From Myxococcus hansupus (GTDB lineage: Bacteria; Myxococcota; Myxococcia; Myxococcales; Myxococcaceae), in assembly GCF_000280925.3 (NCBI RefSeq), contig NZ_CP012109.1:1364001-1428000 (forward strand): a stretch of DNA of 64,000 bases, read 5' to 3'. Below, piece by piece: positions 26,447 to 35,338 of the stretch; positions within the stretch are counted from its first letter, which is position 1, and the number at the start of each line of letters is the position of its first letter. The notes beneath the pieces are model-generated. The model was not told the DNA's origin and ran no database searches. It worked only from the letters and a program-made list of their open reading frames with translations. The translations under genes were made by a program, and so were the position numbers.

Positions 26447-28210
26447 ATGAGTCACGTCGTCGGTATCGATCTGGGAACCACTCACTCGCTGGTGGCCACG
26501 CTGGATGGCTCGGGCCGTCCCACGCTGCTGCCCAACCGGTTGGGGCAGCGCCTTACGCCCTCGGTCGTCGGTCTGGATGCGGAGGGCCGGCTCCACGTGG
26601 GGGAATCGGCGCGCGCCCAGTTGCTCGTGCATCCCGAGCGCACCATCGCGGAGGTGAAGCGGCGCATGGGGCTGGACCTGCCCGTGACGCTGGGGGACCG
26701 GCGCTATAGCCCCACGGAGGTTTCCGCGCTCATCCTGCGGGCGCTGCGTGAAGACGCCGAACGCGCGCTGGGAGGCGTCGTGACGGAGGCCGTCGTCACG
26801 GTGCCCGCGTACTTCAGCGATGCGCAGCGGCAGGCCACCAAGGACGCGGGAGAGCTGGCGGGCCTCAAGGTGGAGCGGCTCCTCAACGAGCCCACCGCCG
26901 CCGCGCTGGCGTACGGCGTGGACCACTTGGACGCCGAGCAGTATGTGCTCGTCTATGACCTGGGCGGCGGCACCTTCGACGTGTCCGTGCTGGAGATGTT
27001 CCAGGGCGTGTTGGACGTGAAGGCCTCGGCGGGCAACAACCAGTTGGGCGGCAGTGACTTCGACCAGGTGCTGGCGGCCTGGCTCGGCGAGGAGTTCGAG
27101 CGGGCCCATGGCGTTTCGCTCAAGGGGAACCTGGGCGCGCAGGTGCGGCTGAAGGCCGCCGCGGAGGCCGCGAAGATCGCGCTCACGACGGTGGAGTCGA
27201 CGCCGGTCATCGTGCCCTACCTCGCGAACGGACGCGGGGGCTCACCCGCCTCGCTGGAAGTCGAGGTGACGCGCGCCCGCTTCGAGTCGATGGTGGAGAA
27301 GCTGGTCCGCTCCACCCTGGAGCCGATGGAGCGCGCGCTGCGTGACGCGAAGCTGTCGCGTGAGTCCATCGCGGAAGTGGTGATGGTGGGAGGCAGCTCC
27401 CGCGTGCCGGTGGTGCGTCGTCTGGTGGCGGAGTACTTCGGACGCGCGCCGCGCGATGGCGTGCATCCCGACGAAGCGGTGGCCCTGGGGGCCGCGCTCC
27501 AGGCGGGCCTGAAGACGGGGGCGGTGAGTGCCGCGCACGGCATCATGATTACGGACGTGAGCCCCTTCACGCTCGGCGTGGAGGTCCAGACCATGGCGGG
27601 CCGGGAGCGGGTCAACGGCGTCTTCTCGCCGCTCATCCCGCGCAACACGACGGTGCCGGTGTCTCGCACGGAGACCTTCGCCACCACGGCGGACAACCAG
27701 CGCGCGGTGGAGATTCGCGTGTTCCAGGGCGAGGGCCGGTTGGTCCGCGACAACCTGTTGCTGGACGCCTACACCGTGGAGGGCGTGCCTCCCGCGCGTG
27801 CTGGCGCGGAGAAGGTGGCTGTCACCTTCACGTACGACATCAACGGCATCCTCGACGTCACCACGCGAATTGTCTCCACCGGCAAGGAGGCGGTGCTGGT
27901 GGTGGACAAGCGCGCGCAGCGGCTGGACCCCGAGCAGCGGAAACAAGCCCGGGAGCGGCTGTCGCGAGAGTGGGATGCGGGTGCCTCTCCGCCCGTCGCC
28001 ACACCCGCGGCCAAACCGGCTTCCTCGGAGGCCGACGCCGAGGCGCTGCTGGTCGCCGCGACCGAGCGGCTGGCGACCGCGCCGGCCTCGGTGCGTCCCC
28101 GGTTGGAGTCGCTGGTGGAGGCCCTGCGTGCGGCTCGGGCGAAGGGGGACCGCGTGGCCGCGGCGCGCCTGGACGCCGAGCTGACGGACCTGCTGTTCGA
28201 CCTGGGCTGA
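26447..28210 (+). CDS. HscC-like Hsp70 chaperone
   Basis: 587 residues, shorter than DnaK (~640). The ATPase domain is complete: GIDLGTTHSLVA, VPAYFSDAQRQATKDAGELAGL, NEPTAAALAYG, DLGGGTFDVSVLE and VMVGGSSRVP. The substrate-binding part resembles E. coli HscC more than DnaK: TDVSPFTLGVEV, SPLIPRNTTVPVSRTET and TFTYDINGILDV. The lid is reduced to a short helical tail after an Ala/Pro linker, with no EEVD-like end. HscC works in E. coli with membrane J proteins (DjlB/DjlC); here a membrane J-like protein is two genes downstream. No grpE is present. Only 6 bp separate it from the next gene. Confidence 0.93.
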   Translation: MSHVVGIDLGTTHSLVATLDGSGRPTLLPNRLGQRLTPSVVGLDAEGRLHVGESARAQLLVHPERTIAEVKRRMGLDLPVTLGDRRYSPTEVSALILRALREDAERALGGVVTEAVVTVPAYFSDAQRQATKDAGELAGLKVERLLNEPTAAALAYGVDHLDAEQYVLVYDLGGGTFDVSVLEMFQGVLDVKASAGNNQLGGSDFDQVLAAWLGEEFERAHGVSLKGNLGAQVRLKAAAEAAKIALTTVESTPVIVPYLANGRGGSPASLEVEVTRARFESMVEKLVRSTLEPMERALRDAKLSRESIAEVVMVGGSSRVPVVRRLVAEYFGRAPRDGVHPDEAVALGAALQAGLKTGAVSAAHGIMITDVSPFTLGVEVQTMAGRERVNGVFSPLIPRNTTVPVSRTETFATTADNQRAVEIRVFQGEGRLVRDNLLLDAYTVEGVPPARAGAEKVAVTFTYDINGILDVTTRIVSTGKEAVLVVDKRAQRLDPEQRKQARERLSREWDAGASPPVATPAAKPASSEADAEALLVAATERLATAPASVRPRLESLVEALRAARAKGDRVAAARLDAELTDLLFDLG

Positions 28211-28216
28211 CGCCAC

Positions 28217-29737
28217 GTGCTGCTGACCGAACTCAAACGCGCGGTGGTCCTGAGCCCGTCGACGCCCGCGCCTCGGCTCGCGCTGGCGGAGGCGCTCTTC
28301 CAGGAGCGGGACTTCCGTGGCGGCGCGGAGCATGCACGGCGCGCCCTGGACCTGGGCGGTGGTGCGCCCGCGAGGCGTCTGTTGTGCGCGGCGTTGTTGA
28401 TGGATGGGCGGCGTGATGAAGCGCTGAAGTTGTTGGCGGACTGCCTTGCCAATGCGCCTCGCGACGCGCGGCTCCGCACGGAGCTGGTCGTGTTGCTGGC
28501 GGAGGACCGGCCCGACGACGCCCTGGTGCATGCGCTCGAGGCGACGGAGGCTTCTCCAGAGGAACTGGAGCACTGGCGCATCGTGATTGGGTTGTGCCAT
28601 CGCACGAACCGGCCCGCTCTGGCGCTGCCCGCGCTGAGGCGCGCTCGGAGGCTGTCCCCCGAGGACGCGCGGTTGCGCGAGAAGGTGCTCGGTGCCCGTG
28701 CCGCGCTGGGACTCCCTGAGTCCACGGCCATGCTGGACGCCCCGCCGGTAGAGCAGGTCGCGCAGGCGCTCTCGCTGCCCACGGCCCGCGCGGTGATTGC
28801 CGAGGCGAAGTTGGAGGCCGCGGCGGTGGCGCTCGGGCGAGGGGCGCTCATGGAGGCCAAGCGGCAGCTCGTGCTGGCGCTCGCGTCCACGCGGACAGGG
28901 GCGGCGGCCACTTTCCTTCGCGCGGAGCTCCTGTGGCTGGAAGGCAAGCCCCAGGCCGACGTGGAAGCGGCCCGCCGCGCCGCGTTCGAGGTGCCCGGGG
29001 CTCCTGGCGCCGCCGCGTTGCGCTTGGGGGACAGCCGGCTCGAAGCGGGTGACTTGGAGGAGGCGCAGGCGCTCTACGCGCGTGCCGCGGGAAACGGCGA
29101 GGCGGCCGTGGCGGCGGGCCGCGAAGCGGAGCTGTCCGAGCGGCGTCGCGAGCTCGCACGGGATGTGCCCGCGGTGGGGCGCATTGGCGTGCTCGGGTGG
29201 CATCCCGGCGGCGGACATGTCTCGCCGCTCGAGGCCGTGGCGGTGCCTGGGCGTGGCGTGTTGCGGAGCAGCGGCCACGTGGGGCCCGAGGGCAGGGAGT
29301 CCGCCGACGTGGCCTTCAGCGCGGCGCGTTCGCGAGCACCGTTGTTGGGGCTGGGCGACATCGTGAGCCGGTATGACCTGCACCTGCACTACACGGACAC
29401 CGAGGTGGGCAAGGACGGCCTGTCGAGCGGCCTGGCGTTGGCCCTCGCGGGGCTGTCCGCCTACGCGCAGCGCCCGTTGCTGGCGCGCCTGGCCGCCACG
29501 GGAGAGGTGACGCTGTCCGGCGAGGTGCGGAGGGTGGGCGGCGTGCACGAGAAGTTGGTGGCCGCGTACCTGGAGGGGGTTCGCGTGGTGCTGCACCCAC
29601 GGCGCAACCTCCAGGACGTGGCGACGCTGCCGTCCGAGGTTGCGCGCCACCTGCGACTGGTCGCGGTGGATACGTTGGATGAAGCGTGGCGGGCCGTGCA
29701 GACGGCGGCGCGCGCTCCAGGAATGGATCGATGGTGA
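28217..29737 (+). CDS. TPR protein with C-terminal Lon-type (S16) protease domain, no AAA+ module
   Basis: 506 residues from GTG 28217. The first ~320 residues are TPR-like helix pairs (AEALFQERDFRGGAEHARRAL, then repeated Ala/Leu/Arg helices). Residues ~365-495 match the Lon proteolytic domain: KDGLSSGLALALAG, TGEVTLSGEVRRVGGVHEK and LHPRRNLQDV. The Ser-Lys dyad is preserved, S403 and K446; their spacing of 43 residues equals S679-K722 in E. coli Lon. There is no Walker A/B, so the protease must receive unfolded substrate from elsewhere; the adjacent Hsp70 is the obvious candidate. The stop overlaps the next start by 7 bp. Confidence 0.88.
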   Translation: MLLTELKRAVVLSPSTPAPRLALAEALFQERDFRGGAEHARRALDLGGGAPARRLLCAALLMDGRRDEALKLLADCLANAPRDARLRTELVVLLAEDRPDDALVHALEATEASPEELEHWRIVIGLCHRTNRPALALPALRRARRLSPEDARLREKVLGARAALGLPESTAMLDAPPVEQVAQALSLPTARAVIAEAKLEAAAVALGRGALMEAKRQLVLALASTRTGAAATFLRAELLWLEGKPQADVEAARRAAFEVPGAPGAAALRLGDSRLEAGDLEEAQALYARAAGNGEAAVAAGREAELSERRRELARDVPAVGRIGVLGWHPGGGHVSPLEAVAVPGRGVLRSSGHVGPEGRESADVAFSAARSRAPLLGLGDIVSRYDLHLHYTDTEVGKDGLSSGLALALAGLSAYAQRPLLARLAATGEVTLSGEVRRVGGVHEKLVAAYLEGVRVVLHPRRNLQDVATLPSEVARHLRLVAVDTLDEAWRAVQTAARAPGMDRW

Positions 29738-32037
29738 AAGACGAACCCCGGCGCAGCCCGTATGAGGTTCTGGGCATCGCGGTGGACGCGGACGCGCGCG
29801 CCATCAAGAAGGCGTACTTCGAGCGCATTCGTCAGAATCCGCCGGAGACGCATCCGGAGGTGTTCAAGCAGTTGCGCGAAGCCTACGAGCTGCTCTCCGA
29901 CCCCGAGGCACGTCAGGCCTACGACGCCAGCGCCGCGGCCCAGGCGGAGGGCGGCACTTCGGAGGAGGACGCACGCCTCAAGGAGGCCGTCGACCTGTTC
30001 GACGCCGGTGACACCGCCGGAGGCCGCAGCGTCCTGAACCGGATGCTGCTCGAGCAGCCGGACTTCCACCAAGCCCGGCTGCTGCTGGGTCGCAGCTTCT
30101 TGTGGGAAGAGGCGCCCGAGGCGGCGCTCACGGAGTTCGACGAGGTGCTGAAGCGCGCGCCCGAGGACTGGCGTGGACACCTGCACCGCGGCTGGGCCCT
30201 GAACCGACTGACACGGCTGAAGGAGGCCGCGGACGCCTACTGGCGCGCGGGCAAATACGGCCCGGCGGAGGTGGGTCCTCGCGTCTCTCTGGCGGACTGC
30301 CTGGTGGAGATGGGGCAGGTGGACGACGCGCTCAAGGTGCTCCTCGAGGCGCAGGCGTTGCCGGGCATTCCGCGCACGGAGGTCCTGTGGTTCAAGATGC
30401 GGCGCATCGCGATGTTGCTGGAGCATGATCGCGAGCGCGAGGCGACCCGCGGGCTGGATGAACTCGACGCGGAAGTGCCCGCGAGCGCCGACCCGGAGCT
30501 GCGCCGTTGGATGGCCGCGCAGGTGTCGGCCGCCGCCGCGCACCTCTTCGCCCAGCGGAAGTCCCAGGCCGCGAACCGCTTGCTCGAATATGGCCGGCGC
30601 TTCCATCCGGACGACGCTCCCGCCGCCGAGCTGAGCTTTCCGAACGGCGTCCACGTGGACATCTCGGCTCTGCCAGAAGCGGGGCGGCAGTGGGTTCATG
30701 CCGGCGCGGAGGACTCCGAGGGCTGGCGCTCCCAATGGAGTTGGGCGATGCCCGCCGCGGTCACGTTCGCGCTGGCCCTGGCGACCTTCTTCTTCCTGGC
30801 GTACTGCGCCTTCGGAACCGGCGAGCGCTCCTTCTACAACTGGAGCGGTTGCGTGGTGATGGCCGCCGCCTTGTGTGCCGCGACGGCGTATGCCGCCCGG
30901 CGGTTCCTGACTGTGATGACCCAGCCCTACGGGCGCTTCACCCTGCTGCATCCACTGCACCTGGTGGAGGTGATGGGGGACCACGTCATCGTGTGGCCCC
31001 TGGTGCATCTGGAAGACGTGCAGTTGGTGAACCAGCACTCCCATGTCTCGTACACGCACACCCTCATCGAGATGCGTTTCAACGGCCGACAGGTGGTCAC
31101 GTTTGGTCACAGCGAACGGGCCGCCAAGGACTTCGTGGCGCAGTTGGTGGCGCAGCGCCGCCGCGTGCTGGAGCTGCTCAGCCAAGGTCTGCTGAGCGCG
31201 GAGGAGGGGATGGCGCAACTGCCCGCGGAGTTGCTGGCGCGCGGCGCGTCGAGCGGCACGGTTCACGGGCCACCCCATCGGTTGCCGCACGCCACCCACC
31301 CGCTCGTCGCCGCGGGGCTGGGCGTGTTGCTGGTGGTGGCCGCGGTGATTCCTCATCGCAGCGCCACGGATGCGCAGGCATGGCAGCATGCCGCGGTGCA
31401 GACCTCGGGGCTGGGGCCGCTGCTGACCTTCCTGAGAGCGCGTCCCGACAGCCATTTCTCGGTCCAGGCCCAGGCCCGGGTGGACGCGGAGCTGGCGCGC
31501 GTACGGGCGCGGCTCGAAAGCCGGTTGGACCCCGGCAGCGCCGCGGCTCGGTCCGTGCCCTTCTTCACCGGCCTGCTGAACGACGTGTCCCGCACCCACA
31601 GCCGCCGCGTCGTCGTCGAATGGGCGGAACCTGCCTCGGAGAAGGGACAAGGGCAGGCCCAGGAAGACCTTTCCATCTTGCTGGTGTCCGCCTGGCAGCG
31701 GCTGCTGGATGAAGCGCTGGGGCGGGATGTCCTCGTCGTGGATGCAGGACGCAACAGCCAGGAAGGGCCGCCCGTCCTCACCCTTCAGGTGGGCGAAGCG
31801 CTGCGCCCATCCACCGGCTCGGGGCCTGTCCGGCACCGTGTCTGGCAGGTGCGCGCGAAGGGGCCGGGGGGCGAGGACATCGTGGCGCCCCTGGAACTCA
31901 CGGCGGACGCGGCGGACCCGAAGGTACCGGAGAGCCTGTTCCACGCATGGGTGGACCAGTGGCACCTGCCCGGCGCGGGCGACCGGCGTCCCTTGCTGCT
32001 GACGGCTTCCACCCTGGTTCGGAGCGCCACGCCATGA
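29731..32037 (+). CDS. membrane J-like/TPR protein with altered HPD motif
   Basis: 768 residues from ATG 29731. Residues 9-65 align with a J domain (SPYEVLGI, FKQLREAYELLSDPEARQAYD), but the HPD tripeptide that stimulates Hsp70 is replaced by Q-N-P-P-E (35-39) with a shortened loop. TPR-like helices occupy ~80-300. Two TM helices lie at ~345-365 and ~370-390, followed by a ~100-residue domain that looks PH-like (FTLLHPLHLVEVMGDHVIVWP, then VSYTHTLIEMRFNGRQVV). A third TM is at ~530-550 and a C-terminal mixed domain ends the protein. It overlaps genes on both sides (7 and 4 bp). Probably anchors the chaperone and protease at the inner membrane; whether it stimulates ATP hydrolysis is open. Confidence 0.87.
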   Translation: MVKDEPRRSPYEVLGIAVDADARAIKKAYFERIRQNPPETHPEVFKQLREAYELLSDPEARQAYDASAAAQAEGGTSEEDARLKEAVDLFDAGDTAGGRSVLNRMLLEQPDFHQARLLLGRSFLWEEAPEAALTEFDEVLKRAPEDWRGHLHRGWALNRLTRLKEAADAYWRAGKYGPAEVGPRVSLADCLVEMGQVDDALKVLLEAQALPGIPRTEVLWFKMRRIAMLLEHDREREATRGLDELDAEVPASADPELRRWMAAQVSAAAAHLFAQRKSQAANRLLEYGRRFHPDDAPAAELSFPNGVHVDISALPEAGRQWVHAGAEDSEGWRSQWSWAMPAAVTFALALATFFFLAYCAFGTGERSFYNWSGCVVMAAALCAATAYAARRFLTVMTQPYGRFTLLHPLHLVEVMGDHVIVWPLVHLEDVQLVNQHSHVSYTHTLIEMRFNGRQVVTFGHSERAAKDFVAQLVAQRRRVLELLSQGLLSAEEGMAQLPAELLARGASSGTVHGPPHRLPHATHPLVAAGLGVLLVVAAVIPHRSATDAQAWQHAAVQTSGLGPLLTFLRARPDSHFSVQAQARVDAELARVRARLESRLDPGSAAARSVPFFTGLLNDVSRTHSRRVVVEWAEPASEKGQGQAQEDLSILLVSAWQRLLDEALGRDVLVVDAGRNSQEGPPVLTLQVGEALRPSTGSGPVRHRVWQVRAKGPGGEDIVAPLELTADAADPKVPESLFHAWVDQWHLPGAGDRRPLLLTASTLVRSATP

Positions 32038-33827
32038 GCGCGCCATCGACGTCCCTCCGGCGGGGCCTGTTGCTCCTCGCCGCGATTTTCGGTTTCGCGC
32101 TCGCGGTCGTGGCAGTGCTCCGCAACGCGGCGGCGGTGCAGGAAGTGGTCTTCGTCAACGGATTGGACTTCACCGTTCAGGTGTCCGCGGGCGGCACGTG
32201 GCTCCGGCTGAAGCCGAACGAGCACCAGGTCCGCGCGTTCCCCGAAGGCGCGTTGGAAATCACCGTGACACACGAGGGGAAGTTGCTGGCCCAGGACATG
32301 GTGCTTCTGCCGGAAGGCGGGGGCCACTTCGTCTACAACGTCCTGGGGGCCGCGCCGCTCTACCTGTCGAAGGTCGTCTATTCACCCCGTTCGGCGTCGG
32401 GGGCAACGGCTGCTCCCGAACCGGAGCCCCGCCCCCTGCTGGGCACGCCCTTCGAGCGGGTGTCGCGCGTGGACTACGTGCTGACCGAGCCTCCGAGCAG
32501 CCTGACGCTGCAACGGGATGCCCGCGGCGCGGTCACCCGCGTCCACCTTGGACTGGCGGATGGCGACTGGACGGTGCGCTTCAACTGGCTGCTGAACTCC
32601 GGGCACACGGCGGAGGCCCACCGGCTGGCGGAGACCATCGCACGCGCCCTTCCGGACATGCCGGAGGCCAAGGAACTCGCGCTCTTCTCGGGGATGTCGC
32701 TCGACGGAGGGGAGGGCAGTCACGCCGTGGTGGCCACCGCGCGAGCCTGGCGCGATGCCAACCCCGACAGCCTGGATGCACACCGCCTCTGGGCGTACCA
32801 GATGCGGCGTGCCGGGCGGCTCGACGAGGTCCGTGCGCACTACACCGCCGAGCTCGCGACCACGCCGAACTCCGCGCTCCTGGCCATTCTGCTCGCGCGA
32901 ACGGAGACGGGCCGTGAGGCGAGGGCTCGAATCGAGGCGCTGCATCGCGCCCACCCCGATGACCTGGTGGTCCGCCGCGCCTTGGCCATGCTCTACGTGC
33001 GCGAGCAGCTTTGGGCGGAGGCGCTGCCGCTGTTCATCGCGCTGGCCGGCGATGACCCTGAATACGCGGAGCGCTACGCGGACGCGCACGATGAAGTCCT
33101 CATGGGCCTGGGGCGGCGTGAGGAGGCCGAGCAGCGCGCGGCGGCGCGAATACCCTCCGTCGAAGCGAAGAAGCCCACTCCCTGGAACGAACTGCTCCAC
33201 TTCGCGCGCCTCCGAGGGAGGCTCGTCCTGGCGGGTGCCAGCTCGCCCTTGAAGCATCACGTGTCCCATGTGGCGGTGGAGGACAAAGTGACGGGCGCCT
33301 TGCTGCGCACGTGGCTCGCGGCGTCCATGGGCGAGGACGTGTCGGATGCCGACTTGCGCATGGTGCCCGTGGAAGTCCCGCGGCGGAGCGCGGCGGTGAT
33401 TCTGGCCGCGCTGCAGGCGGGCCCCGAAGCCGTCGTGGGACCCAGCGCCACCGCCGACACGCGCGCCTTCCATTTCATGGGCTCTGAAGTGGGCATCCTC
33501 CTGGCGGCGGAGTTCGAACGGCTGGGTGACTCCGCGCTCGCGGCGCGGATGCTCCAGGTGTCCAAAGCCGAACTCGGGTTCGCCGAGCTCCAGGACGTGG
33601 TGCGCGGCGCGCGTGACGTCGACTCCCTGGCCACGATGCGGAGCGAGGAGCGCGCCGCGTTGCTGCTCGCGGTGGCGCGCGGCCAGGATGCACGGGGCGT
33701 CCGCTCCACGGAGACCTATGCCCGCGTGAAGAAGCTGGCCTTGCTGCCAGGGGCCGTCACCATCGCGCTGGCGAAGTGGCCGCGTCCGAAGCCGGGCGGC
33801 GCGGTGGCGGGGGCGCCCGCGCCGTGA
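32034..33827 (+). CDS. membrane-anchored TPR protein, last gene of the chaperone-protease operon
   Basis: 597 residues, start ATG 32034 overlapping the previous stop (ATGA). One N-terminal TM helix (~11-30) leaves the bulk outside the cytoplasm or acts as a signal anchor. Residues ~38-115 form a beta domain (FVNGLDFTVQVSAGGTWLRL). TPR-like repeats cover ~175-400 (HTAEAHRLAETIARALPD, AGRLDEVRAHYTAELATTP, EQLWAEALPLFIALAGDDPE). The C-terminal part is helical with a basic Pro-rich tail. It shares TPR-rich architecture with the two genes before it and converges on the RNase HI gene with a 10-bp gap. No known family recognised. Confidence 0.86.
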   Translation: MSAPSTSLRRGLLLLAAIFGFALAVVAVLRNAAAVQEVVFVNGLDFTVQVSAGGTWLRLKPNEHQVRAFPEGALEITVTHEGKLLAQDMVLLPEGGGHFVYNVLGAAPLYLSKVVYSPRSASGATAAPEPEPRPLLGTPFERVSRVDYVLTEPPSSLTLQRDARGAVTRVHLGLADGDWTVRFNWLLNSGHTAEAHRLAETIARALPDMPEAKELALFSGMSLDGGEGSHAVVATARAWRDANPDSLDAHRLWAYQMRRAGRLDEVRAHYTAELATTPNSALLAILLARTETGREARARIEALHRAHPDDLVVRRALAMLYVREQLWAEALPLFIALAGDDPEYAERYADAHDEVLMGLGRREEAEQRAAARIPSVEAKKPTPWNELLHFARLRGRLVLAGASSPLKHHVSHVAVEDKVTGALLRTWLAASMGEDVSDADLRMVPVEVPRRSAAVILAALQAGPEAVVGPSATADTRAFHFMGSEVGILLAAEFERLGDSALAARMLQVSKAELGFAELQDVVRGARDVDSLATMRSEERAALLLAVARGQDARGVRSTETYARVKKLALLPGAVTIALAKWPRPKPGGAVAGAPAP

Positions 33828-33837
33828 CGCCGGGCGG

Positions 33838-34470
33838 CTACATCCGCTCGTCGATGGCGCGGTTGCTCATCTCATCCGCCTCCGCGTTCTGCGCGCGGGG
33901 GACGTGGTGGAGCTTCACCTTGGTGAAGCCCTTGAGCAGCTTCCGCGCCTCTTCGTACAGCGGCTTGAGCGTCGCGCTCTTCACCTGGTAGCGGCCCCCG
34001 AGCTGACGAATCAGCAGCTCGCTGTCCGCGTAGACGTCCACCTCGCGCGCGCCCAGGGACTGGGCGTGCTTCAGGCCCAGCAGCAGGCCCATGTACTCGG
34101 CGGAGTTGTTCGTCTGCGTCCCAAGGAAGCGCCCCAGCCGGGCCACCACGTTGCCCGTGGGGTCCATCAGCACGGCGCCGGCGCCCGCGGGACCAGGGTT
34201 GCCCCGGGCCGCGCCGTCCGAATAGACGCGCAGGCGAGGATGCGGCTCGGAGGCCGCCGCCGGTTCGGCGCGAGGGGACTCGGCCTTCTCCGGAGGACTC
34301 ACGAGGGGAGGCGCGGCGGCGGGCGGTGCGCCCGCGAGTCGCTGCGCGGCCTCCTCGATGAGCTGACCGAGGTGCTCACGGGTGAGACCTCGGAACTCGC
34401 GCACCGTCCCCTGCAACGGCTCCTCACGGGCGATGTGCCGGAGGATGTCGATGATGGACGGCGCGGGCAT
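33838..34470 (-). CDS. ribonuclease HI family protein with N-terminal extension
   Basis: 210 residues from ATG 34470 (a GTG two codons upstream is possible). The RNase H fold occupies ~80-208: YSDGAARGNPGPAGAG with the first Asp, TNNSAEYMGLL with Glu, VYADSELLI with Asp and HHVPRAQNAEADEMSN with His and the last Asp, so all metal-binding acids are present. The ~75-residue N-terminal part is helical plus an Ala/Pro linker, with no hybrid-binding motif. It should cleave RNA in RNA-DNA hybrids. The gene follows the zinc-ribbon gene by 18 bp on the same strand, the usual pairing of these families. Confidence 0.92.
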   Translation of the reverse strand: MPAPSIIDILRHIAREEPLQGTVREFRGLTREHLGQLIEEAAQRLAGAPPAAAPPLVSPPEKAESPRAEPAAASEPHPRLRVYSDGAARGNPGPAGAGAVLMDPTGNVVARLGRFLGTQTNNSAEYMGLLLGLKHAQSLGAREVDVYADSELLIRQLGGRYQVKSATLKPLYEEARKLLKGFTKVKLHHVPRAQNAEADEMSNRAIDERM

Positions 34471-34488
34471 GTCCACGAAGCCGGGCGG

Positions 34489-35217
34489 CTACTTCTCCGC
34501 CGCGGTTTCCTGCAGCGCTTCCACGGCGTAGATGATGCGGTTGCACGAGGGACAGATGTCCGTGCCCAGGCCGGTGCGGAGCTGGTTGTACAACTGCGGG
34601 GGCACGTTCATGTTGCAGCCCTGGCAGGTGCCAGCGACCACGCCGACCATGGCGGGCAGCTTCTTCTTGCGCACCACCTCGTAGCGGCGCAGCAGGGTGG
34701 CGTCCACGCCCGCGGCCACGTCCGAGCGCCGGCCCTCGAGCCCCTTCACCTGCGACTCGGCCTCGCCCAGCTTGCCGCGCAGCTCCGTCATCCGGCCCGC
34801 CAGCCCCTGCTGCTTGGTGGCGAAGTCGGACTCCTTGCCCTTGATGGCCTCGCGCGCGCCGCCGAGCTGCTTCGTCAGCTCCGTCAGCTCCTCCGCCATC
34901 GTCAGATTGGCCTTCTTGGCGATGTCGATTTCACGGGCCAGGGCGGAGTACTCGCGGGTGGAACGCTGCTCGCTGAGCCGCGCCTCCCACTTCTTCACCT
35001 TGTCCTTCTCGTCCGTGATGTTCTGCTCGAGCTGGGCCTTCTGCTTCTCCATGTCCGCGACACGGGCCCGTTCCGCTTCGATGGCGCTGCGGGCCACACC
35101 CAGCTCCCGCTCCAGCTCTGCAATCTGGCGGGGGTGAACGTCCGCGGCCTTCCGGAGCGAGGCGACCTCGAGGTCCACGTTCTGCAGCTCCGCCAGCGCT
35201 TTCAATTTCTCCCGCAA
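34489..35217 (-). CDS. coiled-coil protein with C-terminal zinc ribbon
   Basis: 242 residues with an unusual TTG start at 35217, chosen because GGGAGG sits 7 bp upstream (35226-35231); no ATG or GTG lies at a sensible place. Residues ~1-175 are a long coiled coil rich in Glu/Lys/Arg (helical hairpin). Residues ~180-235 hold the zinc ribbon C-x2-C (CQGC) and C-x2-C (CPSC) separated by ~22 residues. This is the architecture of the widespread C4-type zinc-ribbon proteins (DUF164/HP0958-type, CdsZ-like), which bind RNA or proteins. Operon with the RNase HI gene downstream. Confidence 0.9.
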   Translation of the reverse strand: MREKLKALAELQNVDLEVASLRKAADVHPRQIAELERELGVARSAIEAERARVADMEKQKAQLEQNITDEKDKVKKWEARLSEQRSTREYSALAREIDIAKKANLTMAEELTELTKQLGGAREAIKGKESDFATKQQGLAGRMTELRGKLGEAESQVKGLEGRRSDVAAGVDATLLRRYEVVRKKKLPAMVGVVAGTCQGCNMNVPPQLYNQLRTGLGTDICPSCNRIIYAVEALQETAAEK

Positions 35218-35338
35218 AGTTGCTGCCTCCCACAGGGCCGCACCGTGTACGGCAACGGCCGAGCTCTTGTACCAACAAGGATGATGAGGGTCCAACGTCC
35301 AAATGGGCCATGAGTCATCCCCCAGGGCCCTTACCGCG

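Noticed and set aside
29461..32046. Very long open frames opposite real genes, such as minus 29461-32046, minus 27242-29650, minus 9059-11359 and plus 48438-50609
   Set aside because: They are His/Arg/Gln-rich shadow translations of GC-rich genes; the opposite strand encodes proteins with clear domains in each case.
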